Part shown: positions 24,838 through 37,400 of the stretch, in pieces | How positions within the stretch are numbered: position 1 is the stretch's first letter | Layout: each line of letters begins with the position of its first letter | Source: Mikania micrantha | Taxonomy: Eukaryota > Streptophyta > Magnoliopsida > Asterales > Asteraceae | NCBI GenBank assembly: GCA_009363875.1 | Contig: CM018680.1 | Coordinates: 72,978,272-73,042,271 of the forward strand | Direction: 5' to 3' | Length of the DNA stretch: 64,000 nucleotides | Notes under the pieces: generated by a model | What the model saw: only the letters and a program-made list of their open reading frames with translations | Databases searched by the model: none | Told to the model about the DNA's origin: nothing | Position numbers and translations under genes: made by a program

Positions 24838-25910
24838 AGGGCAAGGTATAAAAAATAACCCTCATTTTTTGCTACAACTACATAACCCATTTCAACCAAT
24901 CATAAACTTACACATAAGCATTTCATTAAAATATTAAAAAGGGCATCATAGTCATTTTACCCCTTATAAGTTTTCCCCCTCTCTTTTTTAAACATTAATA
25001 ACTTTTTTATAATATATTATTTTTTTAAAAAAATTGCACCATTATATTCGTCTCATTTTTCTCTTTAATTCCGTTATAGTCTCGACTAATTTTTTTACTT
25101 TTTTTAAATGCCCTATATTTACATTATTGTAACGAGCTTAAATATAACAAATTTATTTGAAATTTTTTTAAAAATGATAAATTACAGTGATGTAATTTAC
25201 ATTGACGTAATTTATCGTGATGTAATTTACATTGACGTAAAATTCGGTTTCGGGTTTTTTCGGTGAATTTGGTTTAAATTACAGTGATGTAATTTACATT
25301 GACAACAAATTAGTTTAAATTTTTTTCGAACAATGATAAATTACATCACTATAATTATCATTGTGAGAGAAAAAAATCAAAATAATGTGTTTTATTACAT
25401 CACTGTAATTTATCATTGTAATTATCATTGTTAGAGAAAAAAATATAATAATGTGTTACGTCACCGTTAATTATGTCATTGTAAATTATTTCGTTTTGTG
25501 TGACATTACTTCATTTTTTGTTACATTACTGTAATTTACCATTGTTAGAAAAAATTTCTAATTAATTTGATATCTTTTAAGCTCGTTACAATGATGTAAA
25601 TACATGACATCAAAAAAATAAAAAAAAACTTGTCGAGATTATAACGAAATTAAAGAGAAAAATGAGACGAGTATAATGGTGCAATTTTTTTAAAAAAATA
25701 ATATAGTATAAAAAAGTTATTAATGTTTAAAAAAGGGGTAAACTTTACTTAAATAACAAATGTCTTAAATGCCCTTTATATTAAAAAAAAGAAAAAAAAG
25801 GAATCTGACACGTGTCACGATCCTATACACTTACCTTTTTAAAGTAACCATTGGATGATGGTTATGTAGTTGTAGCAAAAGATGAGGGTTATCAAAAATT
25901 TCATCCCCTA
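24838..25910. mobile_element. Long-inverted-repeat (foldback) element 1
   Basis: The left end (AACCCTCATTTTTTGCTAC, then AACTACATAACCC) and right end (GTAGTTGTAGCAAAAG, then GAGGGTTATC) are inverted repeats. The arms go on inward (CACCATTATATTCGTCTC at the left, GAGACGAGTATAATGGTG at the right) for several hundred bases. The element sits in a TATATA tract. The centre has repeated AATTTACATTGACGTAA words. No transposase. Confidence 0.85.
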
Positions 25911-25929
25911 TATATATATATATATATAT

Positions 25930-27307
25930 AGGATTTGGAATTTTTTATAACCCTCTTTTTTTGCTACAACTACATAACCCATTTCAACCAATCATAAGCT
26001 TACACATATGCATTTCATTAAAATATTAAAAAGGGCATCATAGTCATTTTACCCCTTATAAGTTTCCCCCCCCTCTTTTTTAAACATTAATAACTTTTTT
26101 ATAATATATTTATTTTTAAAAAAATTGCACCATTATATTCGTCTCATTTTTCTCTTTAATTCCGTTATAGTCTCGACTAATTTTTTTTTACCTTTTTTAG
26201 ATGCCATATATTTACATCATTGTAACGAGCTTAAAAATAACAAATTTATTTGAAATTTTTTTAAAAATGATAAATTACAGTGATGTAAGTTACATTGACG
26301 TAATTTATCGTGATGTAATTTACATTGACGTAAATTTCGGTTTCGGTTTTTTTCGATGAATTTGGTTTAAATTACAGTGATGTAATTTAAACATTAATAA
26401 CTTTTTTATAATATTTATTTTTTTAAAAAATTGCACCATTATATTCGTCTCATTTTTCTCTTTAATTCCGTTATAGTCTCGACTAATTTTTTTTACCTTT
26501 TTTAGATGCCATATATTTACATCATTGTAACGAGCTTAAATATAACAAATTTATTTGAAATTTTTTTAAAAATGATAAATTACAGTGATGTAAGTTACAT
26601 TGACGTAATTTATCGTAATGTAATTTACATTGACGTAAAATTCGGTTTCGGTTTTTTTCGGTGAATTTGGTTTAAATTACAGTGATGTAATTTACATTGA
26701 CAACAAATTAGTTTAAAATTTTTTCGAACAATGAAAAATTACATCACTATAATTATCATTGTGAGAGAAAAAATCAAAATAATGTGTTCTATTTCATCAC
26801 TATAATTTATCATTGTAATTATCATTGTTAGAGAAAAAAATTAAATAATGTGTAACGTCACCGTTAATTATGTCATTGTAAATTACTTCATTTTGTGTTA
26901 CATTACTTCATTTTTTATTACATTACTGTAATATACCATTGCTATAATTTTTTTTAATTAATTTGCTATCTTTAAGTTCGTTACAATGATGTAAATATAT
27001 GACATAAAAAAAAAAAAAAAAAACTAGTCGAGATTATAACGAAATTAAAGAGAAAAATGAGACGAGTATAATGGTGCAATTTTTTTTAAAAATAATATAG
27101 TATTAAAAAGTTATAAATGTTTAAAAAAAAGGGGGGTAAACTTTACTTAAATAACAAATGTCTTAAATACCCTTTATATTAAAAAAAAAGAAAAAAAGGA
27201 ATCTGACACGTGTCACGATCCTACACACTTTCCTTTTTCAAGCAACCATTGGATGATGGTTAATGGGTTGTAACAAAAAAAGTGGGTTATCAAAAATTCC
27301 ATGCCCT
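25930..27307. mobile_element. Long-inverted-repeat (foldback) element 2 with internal duplication
   Basis: Same family and layout as the element at 24838, separated from it by only about 20 bases of TA repeat. It is longer (1378 against 1073 bases) because a 307-bp stretch starting TAAACATTAATAACTTT is repeated in tandem (26081 and 26388). Also in a TA tract. No ORF. Confidence 0.85.
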
Positions 27308-27366
27308 ATATATATATATATATATATAAACTTAGTGTGACCTTAAAATTTGTAACTTTCACATAT

Positions 27367-27763
27367 CTTCCTATCTAATAATTGATTCCAAAAAAATGCC
27401 ACATGGCATTCTCTAATTAATTCAAAAATAAATTTTTATTTTTAAATATAAAAAGTAACCATTAATGTTATTAATAATAAATTGTTTGCATAAATACACT
27501 AAATTAATACTAAAAATTAATAATATGATAATAAATGGTATCTATGCATAATGTGTGTGTATATTAACAACATTTTTTTATAAATTTTTATTTTTTAAGC
27601 TTTTTAATATAAAAAGGTATAATAAATATTATTAGTTTTAATAATTATGCAAATTTAAAAGAATGTAATAAAATTATTTTATCATGTAAATATATGAAGA
27701 CATAGTTATAAAATCACATATTCTTATTTATAAATCCGTGTAATACACGGGTTTATAACCTAG
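27367..27763 (+). mobile_element. Short non-autonomous Helitron, plus orientation
   Basis: The 3' end has the hairpin CCGTGTAATACACGG (27736-27750), GTTTATAAC and CTAG at 27760-27763. The start is inferred from AATGCCACATGGCATTC, which is like the complement of the far ends of the 4185 and 23623 elements. Boundary at the 5' side is approximate. Confidence 0.6.
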
Positions 27764-30700
27764 TTAAATAACAAATTAATCCATGTTTTCAATTGAGGTT
27801 TTGTATCAAACATCACATATTAATTAGCATACGACTCCAGCGACGCAACAAATACAAACTTTGCTATGACAAAAAGAGTTTACTACTCTGGATTTATATG
27901 GCGTGATATGCACGCAATCTTCGGCACACCACTCTGATGTACAACCATTTGGATGATTCAAAACAAAAGCACACAAATCATCACCTGTGTCTCACCAAAA
28001 ATATTAAATAAGTAAATAAATAAAACAAAATAAAATGATTTTTTTTAATTGTTTTAGCCATGTTTATATATACCAAATATATGAGATTTAATTTGTAGGT
28101 AATTATTTTTTAATATATATAGTATAAATCAAAAGCTCACTTTAATTAAGAAAATCTGGTGGAACATGCAGTTTTTTTCTTTTTTATGTTTAGGTATATA
28201 ATATATGTTGCAATAAGAAAATAAAATAAAAAAAGTTATACGAATTTATTATACATATGTTACATATTTGATTTTTACTGTTACAAAATATAAAAACGTC
28301 ATTTTGTAACATGTGTTTAATAAATACATATAATTAATACATATAATTTTATTTTATTTTTTTATAATAATATATATTATATTCCTAATTAAAAAAAGAA
28401 AAAAAAAATCAAATTTTTCACTAATCTATATATATGTTAGTTAGGTTAGTATCCTGTGAATTATACTGGTAGTATAAAAAATATAGTAAATAACAATCAA
28501 TGAAAATTTAGACAAAAATTTCATATAATATAATATTTTAAGGAATAAAATAATCATATAATTTCTTTAATCATAATATTTTTTTTTCAAATTTGTTTCT
28601 TTAAACACTTTGTTTTAAAAATATATTTTTTTAAAAAATTATATTTTATAATCATTTGTTTTTTTAAAAAAATATATTTTTTAATATTAATGTTGTTTTA
28701 ATGTATTAAATATTTTTTTAGTTTTAAAAAGGCATAAAAAGTATATTTACTATATAATATTATTATATAATATAAGATGAATTTAATATGAGAGATATGC
28801 GAGAAATCAAAGTTAATGTGCTATAAAATCTTTTATATGTCCGTAGAAAACCTTTATTTATTAGAATACTAAGTTAAAACATATGTATTACACAGTTTAA
28901 ACAAATGAATTTAAAATTATTTATTTTAAATAGCGTAGTATATATATTTTTAAAGATGTTTTATAGAAAAGTTAAAAAAAATGATTTTTGAATTAATCAT
29001 GTTTTTACCAAGTTTAATAAAACCAATAGAATGTGTGATATGAGAAAAATCAACATATAATTATAATAAAAGGTAACATATAAATATTTATTAGGAGAGA
29101 GATTTGAAAAACAACTTTTAAGTGCGTTAGAAATTTAGCACGTGTTATACCAAAACTTTTATTTATTATATAGATTAGATATAAATATTACCATATTTCT
29201 TGCATTCTTCTTGTGGGGTTGGGGTAGGTGTAGCAATACCCGTCGTAAGGTTTGATAATAACATGTAAATAACGATAATATATATCATACTTTTCTTTCC
29301 AGGTACCAATATATATGAAGAGTTATATCAATCATGAGACGTGAATACATGGTATTTATAGTATGTATTCTTGTGATTATTGTAATCGAATTTTTCAAAA
29401 TCGAATTATTAAATAAGAAGTAATCATGCCGCGTGTGATATAAATATATTTATTACAAAATATATTTTTTTAATAGGGAAGTAGAAATATCGTTTTCAAT
29501 TCATGGTATATATTGTTAATATCTGACTGGTTTATTTGGTAGATACTTTAGCTTTTAGATAAAAAAAAAATAGGTCATATATTTAAACACGTGTAAGATG
29601 TAATTTTACTTATAGTAGTTTAAGAGTATAAGCCGGATATATTTTGTTGTTCAAAAACATTCATGGTATGTATTAAATTATGGACTTTGATTAACTTATG
29701 TTTTAATTTTGATAATGAATATGTTTTATTATTAAACTTTGTACCATAATAATTGTTTGTATGTGTTATGAATACGACCAATTTATTGTTTACTCTCCAC
29801 CAATAAATATTGAAGATTACGTTCATTTTCATTGATGTGAGGTGATCACAATGAACAAAATTGGGTTCAAAATGAAACTAAGATAAATAAGATAACAATG
29901 CTTGAATTTGAGTTGTTTAAAATGATAATTGAGTTGTTTAAAATGATAAGAGATATGGGAAGTGAGATTATATATGTAACACACATTGGTAGAGACTAGA
30001 GAGCCAAACCATTTGTTTGTTTATAAGTTGGATTATAGATCAATTACTTCTGTTTTTCAAATTATCAATTACTTCTGTTTCATGCTATTTGATATATTAA
30101 TAGTTTGTTCTTGTCATATTTAACATATAGTTTTTGGTTATAAAAAAATAAATTTATTATTAGAGTAAATTATAGATTTCATAAATTACTCATATGGTCC
30201 CAGATTTTAGACATTTGTAACACATATAGTCTTTTGGACATCAAATTATCCTTACATAACTGACCAAATTACCATCACACAAGAACTATATGTGTTGCAA
30301 ATGTTTAAAATTTGGAACAATATGAGTAATTTATTAAACATAAGGACCAAGAATAAAATAATACCAAACCATATAGATCATTTTGATAATTTACTCTAAA
30401 TTTTATGAAGAAACCTAAACCTTTTATAATGCTAAAATTGTATATATATTTCTAAATTTGTTTAAGCTCTTACTTTTATATCTTAATTGATATATTAGAC
30501 TTGTATTTTCTTATATTTAATTATGTTAATTTATTAAAGTATGAATAAACCTTTATGACATTTTATTTTATTTATGTTTTAACATAAATTTTATTTAGAA
30601 CTAGGCTGAGTTAATATGTTAAGTTTGAACTTTTTTTTTATTTTAAATTTGTTTCTTGTTTCATGATGATCATTTTTATAATAATTTGTTTTTTTTAATT

Positions 30701-31212
30701 CCAAAAATATCATTGCGACGTCATTTTTTCCTCTCTCCATTAAGATATTTAAACACAATTTAATACGCCTTTTTTTACCAGCCAAAACTACATTCAATTC
30801 AACGTTGCGTACGCTAGTTAATTTTTTTGTGTATATAGTCATTTTACAAATATTGAGTTATTGTTGAAATAAAATAAATTGTTTTATGGGTTTTCAATTC
30901 AAAGATACACTTCTATTTTAATACTGGCGTGTATGCTTAGTGTTGTTATATGCAAATGTTTATGGATGATGATGACACACACGTTAAAAAATGAACATCT
31001 AATGGTATATATAGTTAAGGTACATACAATGTTTATGATGTATGTATGTATGTATGACAAAAACAATTAAGAGTATTGCATGGTTTAATTAAGAAATACA
31101 AATGGATTTTATGGATACATAGCCTTGGAATAGTTACGGATTCTAGTAACTAGACCAAGTTCAAGATGTACTATAGCCTCATTGGTTGAGTTTACAACTA
31201 TCATAAGAACAA
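27764..31212. other. Gene-free, very AT-rich region with Helitron debris
   Basis: No gene is supported over about 3.4 kb. Remnants of the CCGTGTAATACACGG Helitron family are visible near 28867-29185 (ATATGTATTACACAG ... TTTTATTTATTATATAG). All ORFs are short and compositionally like the background. Confidence 0.55.
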
Positions 31213-31380
31213 CATGTGTAGTAGACCTGGCAATCTTGACCCATAGCAAGATAAATGGGTAGATGTGAGTAAATAATTAGTGTACTTTGGCTTGAAATGC
31301 GTAGCAATATGACATTGAATGCGTTGAGATGGGTAGCACCTTAAGACAATGCAGGTCAAGATGAATAACTCAAGAACTAT

Positions 31381-32340
31381 GTGAATATAATTGATTCAAA
31401 CAAGTAAGAATGATAAATAATATGTTTGTTGAGAAAATTAGGGTTGTCATAACGGGTCAGACACGACCCGTTAAGACACGACACGTTAAGACACGAAACA
31501 CGAACTGGTAAGACACGAACACGACACGAATTCTTATCGTGTTTGTTTTTTCAAACACGAACACGACCCGTTAAAAACCCGTAAACACGAAAAGACCCGT
31601 TAAGGAACCTGTTAAGAATTAACACGATAAATGACCTGTTAAAGAACCTGTTAAAACCCGTTAAAGAACATGTTAAGGAACCTGTTAAAGAACTAAGGTT
31701 AGACAATTGGAAATTTTTTAAAGCTAATCGGCTACACATATGGCCATATATTTTATTATATTATCTATTTTAAATTTTAAACAGGTCTTAACATGTCTTA
31801 ACGGGTCTTATCAAGTCTTAACTGATCTTAACAGGTCTTAATAGATCTTAACAGGTCTATGTGAATATAATTGATTCAAACAAGTAAGAATGATAAATAA
31901 TATGTTTGTTGAGAAAATTAGGGTTGTCATAACGGGTCAGACACGACCCGTTAAGACACGACACGTTAAGACACGAAACACGAACTGGTAAGACACGAAC
32001 ACGACACGAATTCTTATCGTGTTTGTTTTTTCAAACACGAACACGACCCGTTAAAAACTCGTAAACACGAAAAGACCCGTTAAGGAACCTGTTAAGAATT
32101 AACACGATAAATGACTTGTTAAAGAACCTGTTAAAACCCGTTAAAGAACCTGTTAAGGAACCTGTTAAAGAACTAAGGTTAGACAATTGTAAATTTTTTA
32201 AAGCTAATCGGCTACACATATGGCCATATATTTTATTATATTATCTATTTTAAATTTTAAACAGGTCTTAACATGTCTTAACGGGTCTTATCAAGTCTTA
32301 ACTGATCTTAACAGGTCTTAATAGATCTTAACAGGTCTTA
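31381..32340. repeat. 480-bp direct tandem duplication
   Basis: The word GTGAATATAATTGATTC starts at 31381 and at 31861. By eye the two 480-base copies differ at four positions only. Each copy contains about 50 bases of host flank, the left target duplication GAGAAAAT, and the left part of the hAT element. The duplication is therefore younger than the insertion. Confidence 0.93.
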
Positions 32341-32509
32341 ATGGGTCTTAACGGGTCTTAGCGGGTTTTACCTGTTTAGACACGAAAAATAAACAGGTCT
32401 TAACGTGTCGACCTGTTTTAGACACGAAACATGTTAAGGGTAAACACGAAACATGTTAAAGTCGTGTCGTGTCGTGTTAACGTGTTCGTGTCTGAAATTG
32501 CCAGCCCTA
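31439..32509. mobile_element. hAT-type element with GAGAAAAT target duplication, left half duplicated
   Basis: Ends are TAGGGTTGTCATAACGGG and TTGCCAGCCCTA. The 8-bp duplication GAGAAAAT is at 31431-31438 (again at 31911-31918 in the second copy) and at 32510-32517. The interior consists of GACACGAACACG and GGTCTTAACAGGTCTTAA repeats. Non-coding: 62-codon ORFs on the minus strand come from the repeats. Confidence 0.88.
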
Positions 32510-32697
32510 GAGAAAATCATGAAAAACTACTAAAATAAACTATTTGTATTATTACAACTCATTTTAACTTGAAATAAATTGATATTTTTAAAACCAACTC
32601 ATTTAGACCCAGACTAATTTTGCTTAAAACTCATCCTAACTCACACCCATCTTGACCCATCATCTAATCCAACCCGCTTATTTTGCCAAGCATAATA

Positions 32698-34363
32698 TAT
32701 AGTGTCTTTGTGACATGTCAATAGATAGTCGTAAAGAATATATGGTATGGAGCGGTTATGATCAGTCATGCGATGAACTTGACCTTAATGACTATATTGT
32801 TTGTGTTTATGATGTGCATTTTAAACATGTTTCTCTTTCATTAACTACAATTGTTTAGTGTGAATAATATTTACAAATGAAAATGTTTTATTTAAACTAG
32901 AACTCATCAGCGTTAAATGACTTGATTAACATACGTGTCAGGTTAAAGTTTGGATAGATGACAAGTAATCAAGACGTCGGTTGGCATAGTCGTATAGACG
33001 AGAAGATTGCCCAAATAAGAAACTAACGTATGGTTTATATTGTTTAGTTTAAAAGGTGTCATTATGACAATGATGTAATTGACGTGAATGTTATGTTGGA
33101 TGTTTTTCGTTGCATATAAATCATTATCTAGTTTATGAACTATGCTTATGATGTATGAACTCAACTATGAGGCATCCGGTTTAAGGTTTTTATATTAACA
33201 TGCTAACATTTATATATTTGGCTTAGAATAAATGGAATTTTATTGAAAGAATGAAGAAGAGTGAGAGTAACTAAAATAGTTGTTAGAAATAAAGATTTAA
33301 CGAATAATTTATCGTGGTAGATTAATTTCAGGCCGTTTAAAAAAAAGTCATAACAAAACTGAGATAAGGTATTGAATTTTAAATACCAACAATATTTAAA
33401 TTACTCACTTAAAAACTTAATTAAAATATTTCTTATACAAATTAACAACTTGTTTATCAAATAAAGTATGTTTGTGTTAACCTAGTTGTGTTTTTTTGTC
33501 GTATTAGAGAAATTGATGTTTCTTCGGCTATGCGTAGTGGTAAAGTCATCATCACTCCATGTAGGTGTCACGTACGTGTCACATAAACAGCTAACATGAT
33601 CACCCCTCATCACTCCACGTCATCACCACATGTGTTATCAACATCCCTCATTAAGCCTCCGCCACCCCTCCTTTTTCCCCTTCTCCTTTCACATTGTGAT
33701 CTGGCTCACGCATGTGCCCTTTACGCCCTCGGTCAATCTCCTATGTAATGGAGGAGGGTGCCAAGGGAACGTGACCGATACCTCTCAACTCACCATCACG
33801 CTTTATTACACATAGTCTTATTGCCATTGTAGTTGGTGACTAAATTTATAATGAAACTGAAAAGTAGTGCTAGTGTGAGAAATATTAAAAGTTGATTGAT
33901 TAAATTCATAGTTTTATAACTATGATAAAATAAAATTTTTATCTTTACCCCACAAAGAAAAAAGTGTGGATAAAAGTAACACTAAAGAATGTATAAATAG
34001 TTTTTTCCTCTCTAAAACTACTGCTTCAGACAACGATTTATTGTTTTATGGCATGGATAAAAAGAGATATAGCTCGAGTCTCTTGAGATCTTAGGTTCTG
34101 ATCATGACTTTAAAAGATTTTATTGTAGTGGTGAGTTTTCTTATGGATTTGTAAGATATAGGTGATATGGCTGATGTACGAACATTTATTCAGGAATGTG
34201 TCAGCCAATCGATTATTGTCTTTTTAAAAAAAGTCATTATATTCTAATAAACTTTATATAAATGATTGTCATAAATCTCATGATATCATTCTTATTTAAT
34301 GCTTAAATTTTGTAGAATCAGATTACAATAACTTGATACGACATTCTATGCTAGAATACATGT
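32698..34363. other. Spacer upstream of the cysteine-rich peptide gene
   Basis: No gene is supported. A GC-richer patch at 33540-33800 contains CATCACTCCACGTCATCACC words that look like a MITE remnant. The rest is AT-rich, including the presumed promoter of the downstream peptide gene. Confidence 0.5.
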
Positions 34364-34371
34364 TATAAATA
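34364..34371 (+). promoter_or_regulatory. TATA box of the cysteine-rich peptide gene
   Basis: TATAAATA lies 61 bases before the ATG at 34432. That spacing fits a transcription start near 34395 and a short leader. The match is perfect, but AT-rich DNA makes chance matches common, so support comes from position. Confidence 0.6.
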
Positions 34372-34431
34372 CCATACATTTTCAAGTGTAAATGACATGC
34401 ACTCTTAACATTCGATACTCTAAAGTTCAAA

Positions 34432-37400
34432 ATGGACAAAAGTATCATATGTTTTATTGCTCTTTACTTGTTATTTTCAAACCTTACGAATGGAATTGCC
34501 AAAACAGTTCAAGACGAATGCGGTAATAAACACTTTATTGAAGTAGAATTTAATAAAATATAATATTCCAATTTAGTTAGGGGTTGTTTAATAGTCTGTT
34601 AATGTCACCTTTGAATAAGTCAGTCAAAGCCTAAAGCTGTTTGTTTCACAAAAAAAAAACACATGAATAAATCAATCAAACTCTTAATTATGGGTGTTCA
34701 AAAACAATCAAAAACTGTTTAAAACCTAAAATCGAACCGTATCCGTACAAAAAAAAAACGAACAAAATTCTGAATTCGGTTTTCGGTTCGATTATAGGTT
34801 TCAAATTTTTTTGAATTGGTGGTTCCGTTTATTAAGTTTACTGATTAAACTAAATCCAAATCTAAATTTATTATGTTTATTAATAATATATAAGGTTAAA
34901 TTCAGTTTATTTGGTTTATTTGGATCGATTTTTCACCGGTTTATTTGGTTTTGTAATCGATTTGTTCAGTAGAATTAAATTTGTTCGTTTTAACCGAAAT
35001 CAATTTGAATTGAATTTGGTTCGGATAACTACTTACTAAATTCGGTTCAGTTTTTGACTAAGTAAAACATTTTGAAATCCGATTAAATCAAATCGATTAA
35101 ACCGAACCGTACAAACCGTTTACCGAATTAATAAACACCCCTACTCCCTTAATCATCAAGTTTTAAACAAATTATGAATTATAAAGACCTTTTACTGATT
35201 GAACACTTCATGAACCAAACAACCACTTAATAAAATCGTTGTATTTATATTTATTATATATATTAAAAACCAAAACATCCTCCTCTCACAAAATTACTAT
35301 TCATTTTGTTACCACTTCCTATGCGCTTGGTACAAATCGTTGAAGACTTCGGTGGTGTTTGTTTTTTCAGAGGCAAAACGTCTGCAGTCTGCGGACCATG
35401 TCTGCGAAGCTCTTCTGGAGAAGAGGTGGACCAAATCTCTGCAAGAAGAGGTTTTGAGGGTGTTTGTTTTCCAAAAACCTCTTCAAACAAATAATCCTCT
35501 TCTTATAACCCAACCCCACCGATCACCATCACCTCCGATCGATCACCATCACCTCCGAGCTCAACCCCACCGATCACCATCACCTCCGATCATCTGCTCA
35601 ACCCCATCGTCCTCCACTACCGTTGAACCCTCCGATCGTCCACCACCGTCACCATCTCGAAGGAACCCTAACATGCAATCGAATGAAGGAACCCTGCAAT
35701 CTCGAACCCTAACCTGCAATCGAACGAAGGAACCCTCGGTGGTTCGAAGGGATGGCGGTGGAGCAGGGCGGCGACGGCGAAGGAACCCTCGGTGGGTACG
35801 GTCGAAGGAATCCTCGATGGGGTACGGTCGAAGGAAGCCTCGGTGGGTAGGGTCGAAGGGATGGCGGTGGAGCAGGGCGGCGACGGCGAAGGAACCCTCG
35901 GTGGGTACGGTCGAAGGAATCCTCGATGGGGTACGGTCGAAGGAAGCCTCGGTGGGTAGGGTCGAAGGGATGGCGGTGGAGCAGGGCGGCGAGGGCTCGG
36001 GCGGTGGAGCAGGGCGGCGACGGCGAGGGCGGTGGAGCAGGGGGCGACGGCGACGGCAATGGAGGTGGAGGAGTTCGGTCGAAGTGGCTAGCGATGGGGG
36101 AGTAAATGAGGAGAAGAGGTTGGAAGAGGTTAGAAGAGCTTGGTCCATGTCTGCGCCAAGAAGAGGTCGCGCAGACCTTTTTTAATGAAATGTCTTCGAG
36201 AAAACAAACAGTCTAACCTCTTCCCGCGTCTGCGCGGCGCAGACATAAGAGGTTAGAAGAGGTTAGAAGATGTTTTTTTAGAAAAACAAACACCCCCTTC
36301 ATGTATCATCTTCGCTTCTTCACCGCCTTTCTTACTTCGTCTTCTCAGAAAACCACGCAACAATCGCAGCCTCTCGGCCACCCGCCTCCTTCACCATCCG
36401 TCCGCTTCGTAGACGGTACCCACACCAAAACTTCATCGTTCTCCGACTACCACATCCTCTGTTATCTGCTTCTTTTCGTTCGATCTAGGGTTTTTGTTCC
36501 TCAAACAACGATCGATGGTAAGGTGGTGACGCATGATGGCGACGGTGGCTAGCCGGAGGTACATGAGTGAAGGTGTTGGATAAGTTTGTCGAAGAATTTT
36601 AACGTCATTACAAAACCTCCCAGCCTTCCAGCCTCAATGCTCTTGCAGGCATCGACTTGAAGGTAAACATGATTGATTTGTCATTGTTTGTTTGAAAATT
36701 GTGTCACCCATTTGATTAAATCCCTTTTTAAATTGATTTTTGTTGGAACTTTGGATTGAATGACTTTGGCCCTGGGCTTTTATGCACACCACCTATTTGA
36801 TGAAATGTTGATCTGAATTGAATGATGTAATGGGGTTTTTTGAGGTGGATTGATGTTGGATTGTTATGTTGTTTGTTGTAGGCTGGTCGGATAATCGTTG
36901 AAGTACCCGGTTTTTTGAATTTGGTAGCTTCTCTGTCCCTTCTCCTTCATCAAGATGCTTGCATTTAAGAAGGGAAGAAAGCTCAAAAAACAATCTTGAA
37001 GAAAGTGGGTAGATGTTATTGAATTATTATTATTGTAACTTAGTGTGATTCTGTTTAAATTGGTATACAAAATGAGTGATGTTTCTGGGGTAATATGAAG
37101 ACAAGTTTTGCCAGCATGTGGTAGCCTTTGTTTCTTCTGCCCTGCATTGACCACAAGGTCTAGACAGCCCGTGAAGCGGTACAAGAAGCTGATCTCAATA
37201 TTTTCCCCAGAAATCCTGTAAGGTTCTTAATATATATATATATATATATATATTTTCATTTTCTAAATAATTTGAATGATAGTTGTTGATGTTCTAAAAG
37301 GAAAAAAAAAAGCAAAAAAATGGCACTATTTCTAGATAAGTATACATGTTAGATGCTCAACAAGAAAGTACCAGAGTTTGCAGATTTAAGATCATAGCAA

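Larger units (their letters stand above)
31213..32697. mobile_element. Older MITE of the GGGTTGGGTCGG family, split by a younger hAT element
   Basis: The left flank has ACCTGGCAATCTTGACCC. The right flank (about 32575-32697) is the complement of the 11574 element: AACTCATCCTAACTCACACC, CAACCCGCTTATTTTGCC. The middle is the hAT element at 31439-32509. Confidence 0.6.

Noticed and set aside
35340..36185. 281-codon plus-strand ORF and the antisense 195- and 116-codon ORFs
   Set aside because: They run across inverted element ends and the 109-bp minisatellite; composition is repeat-driven and no domain is visible.
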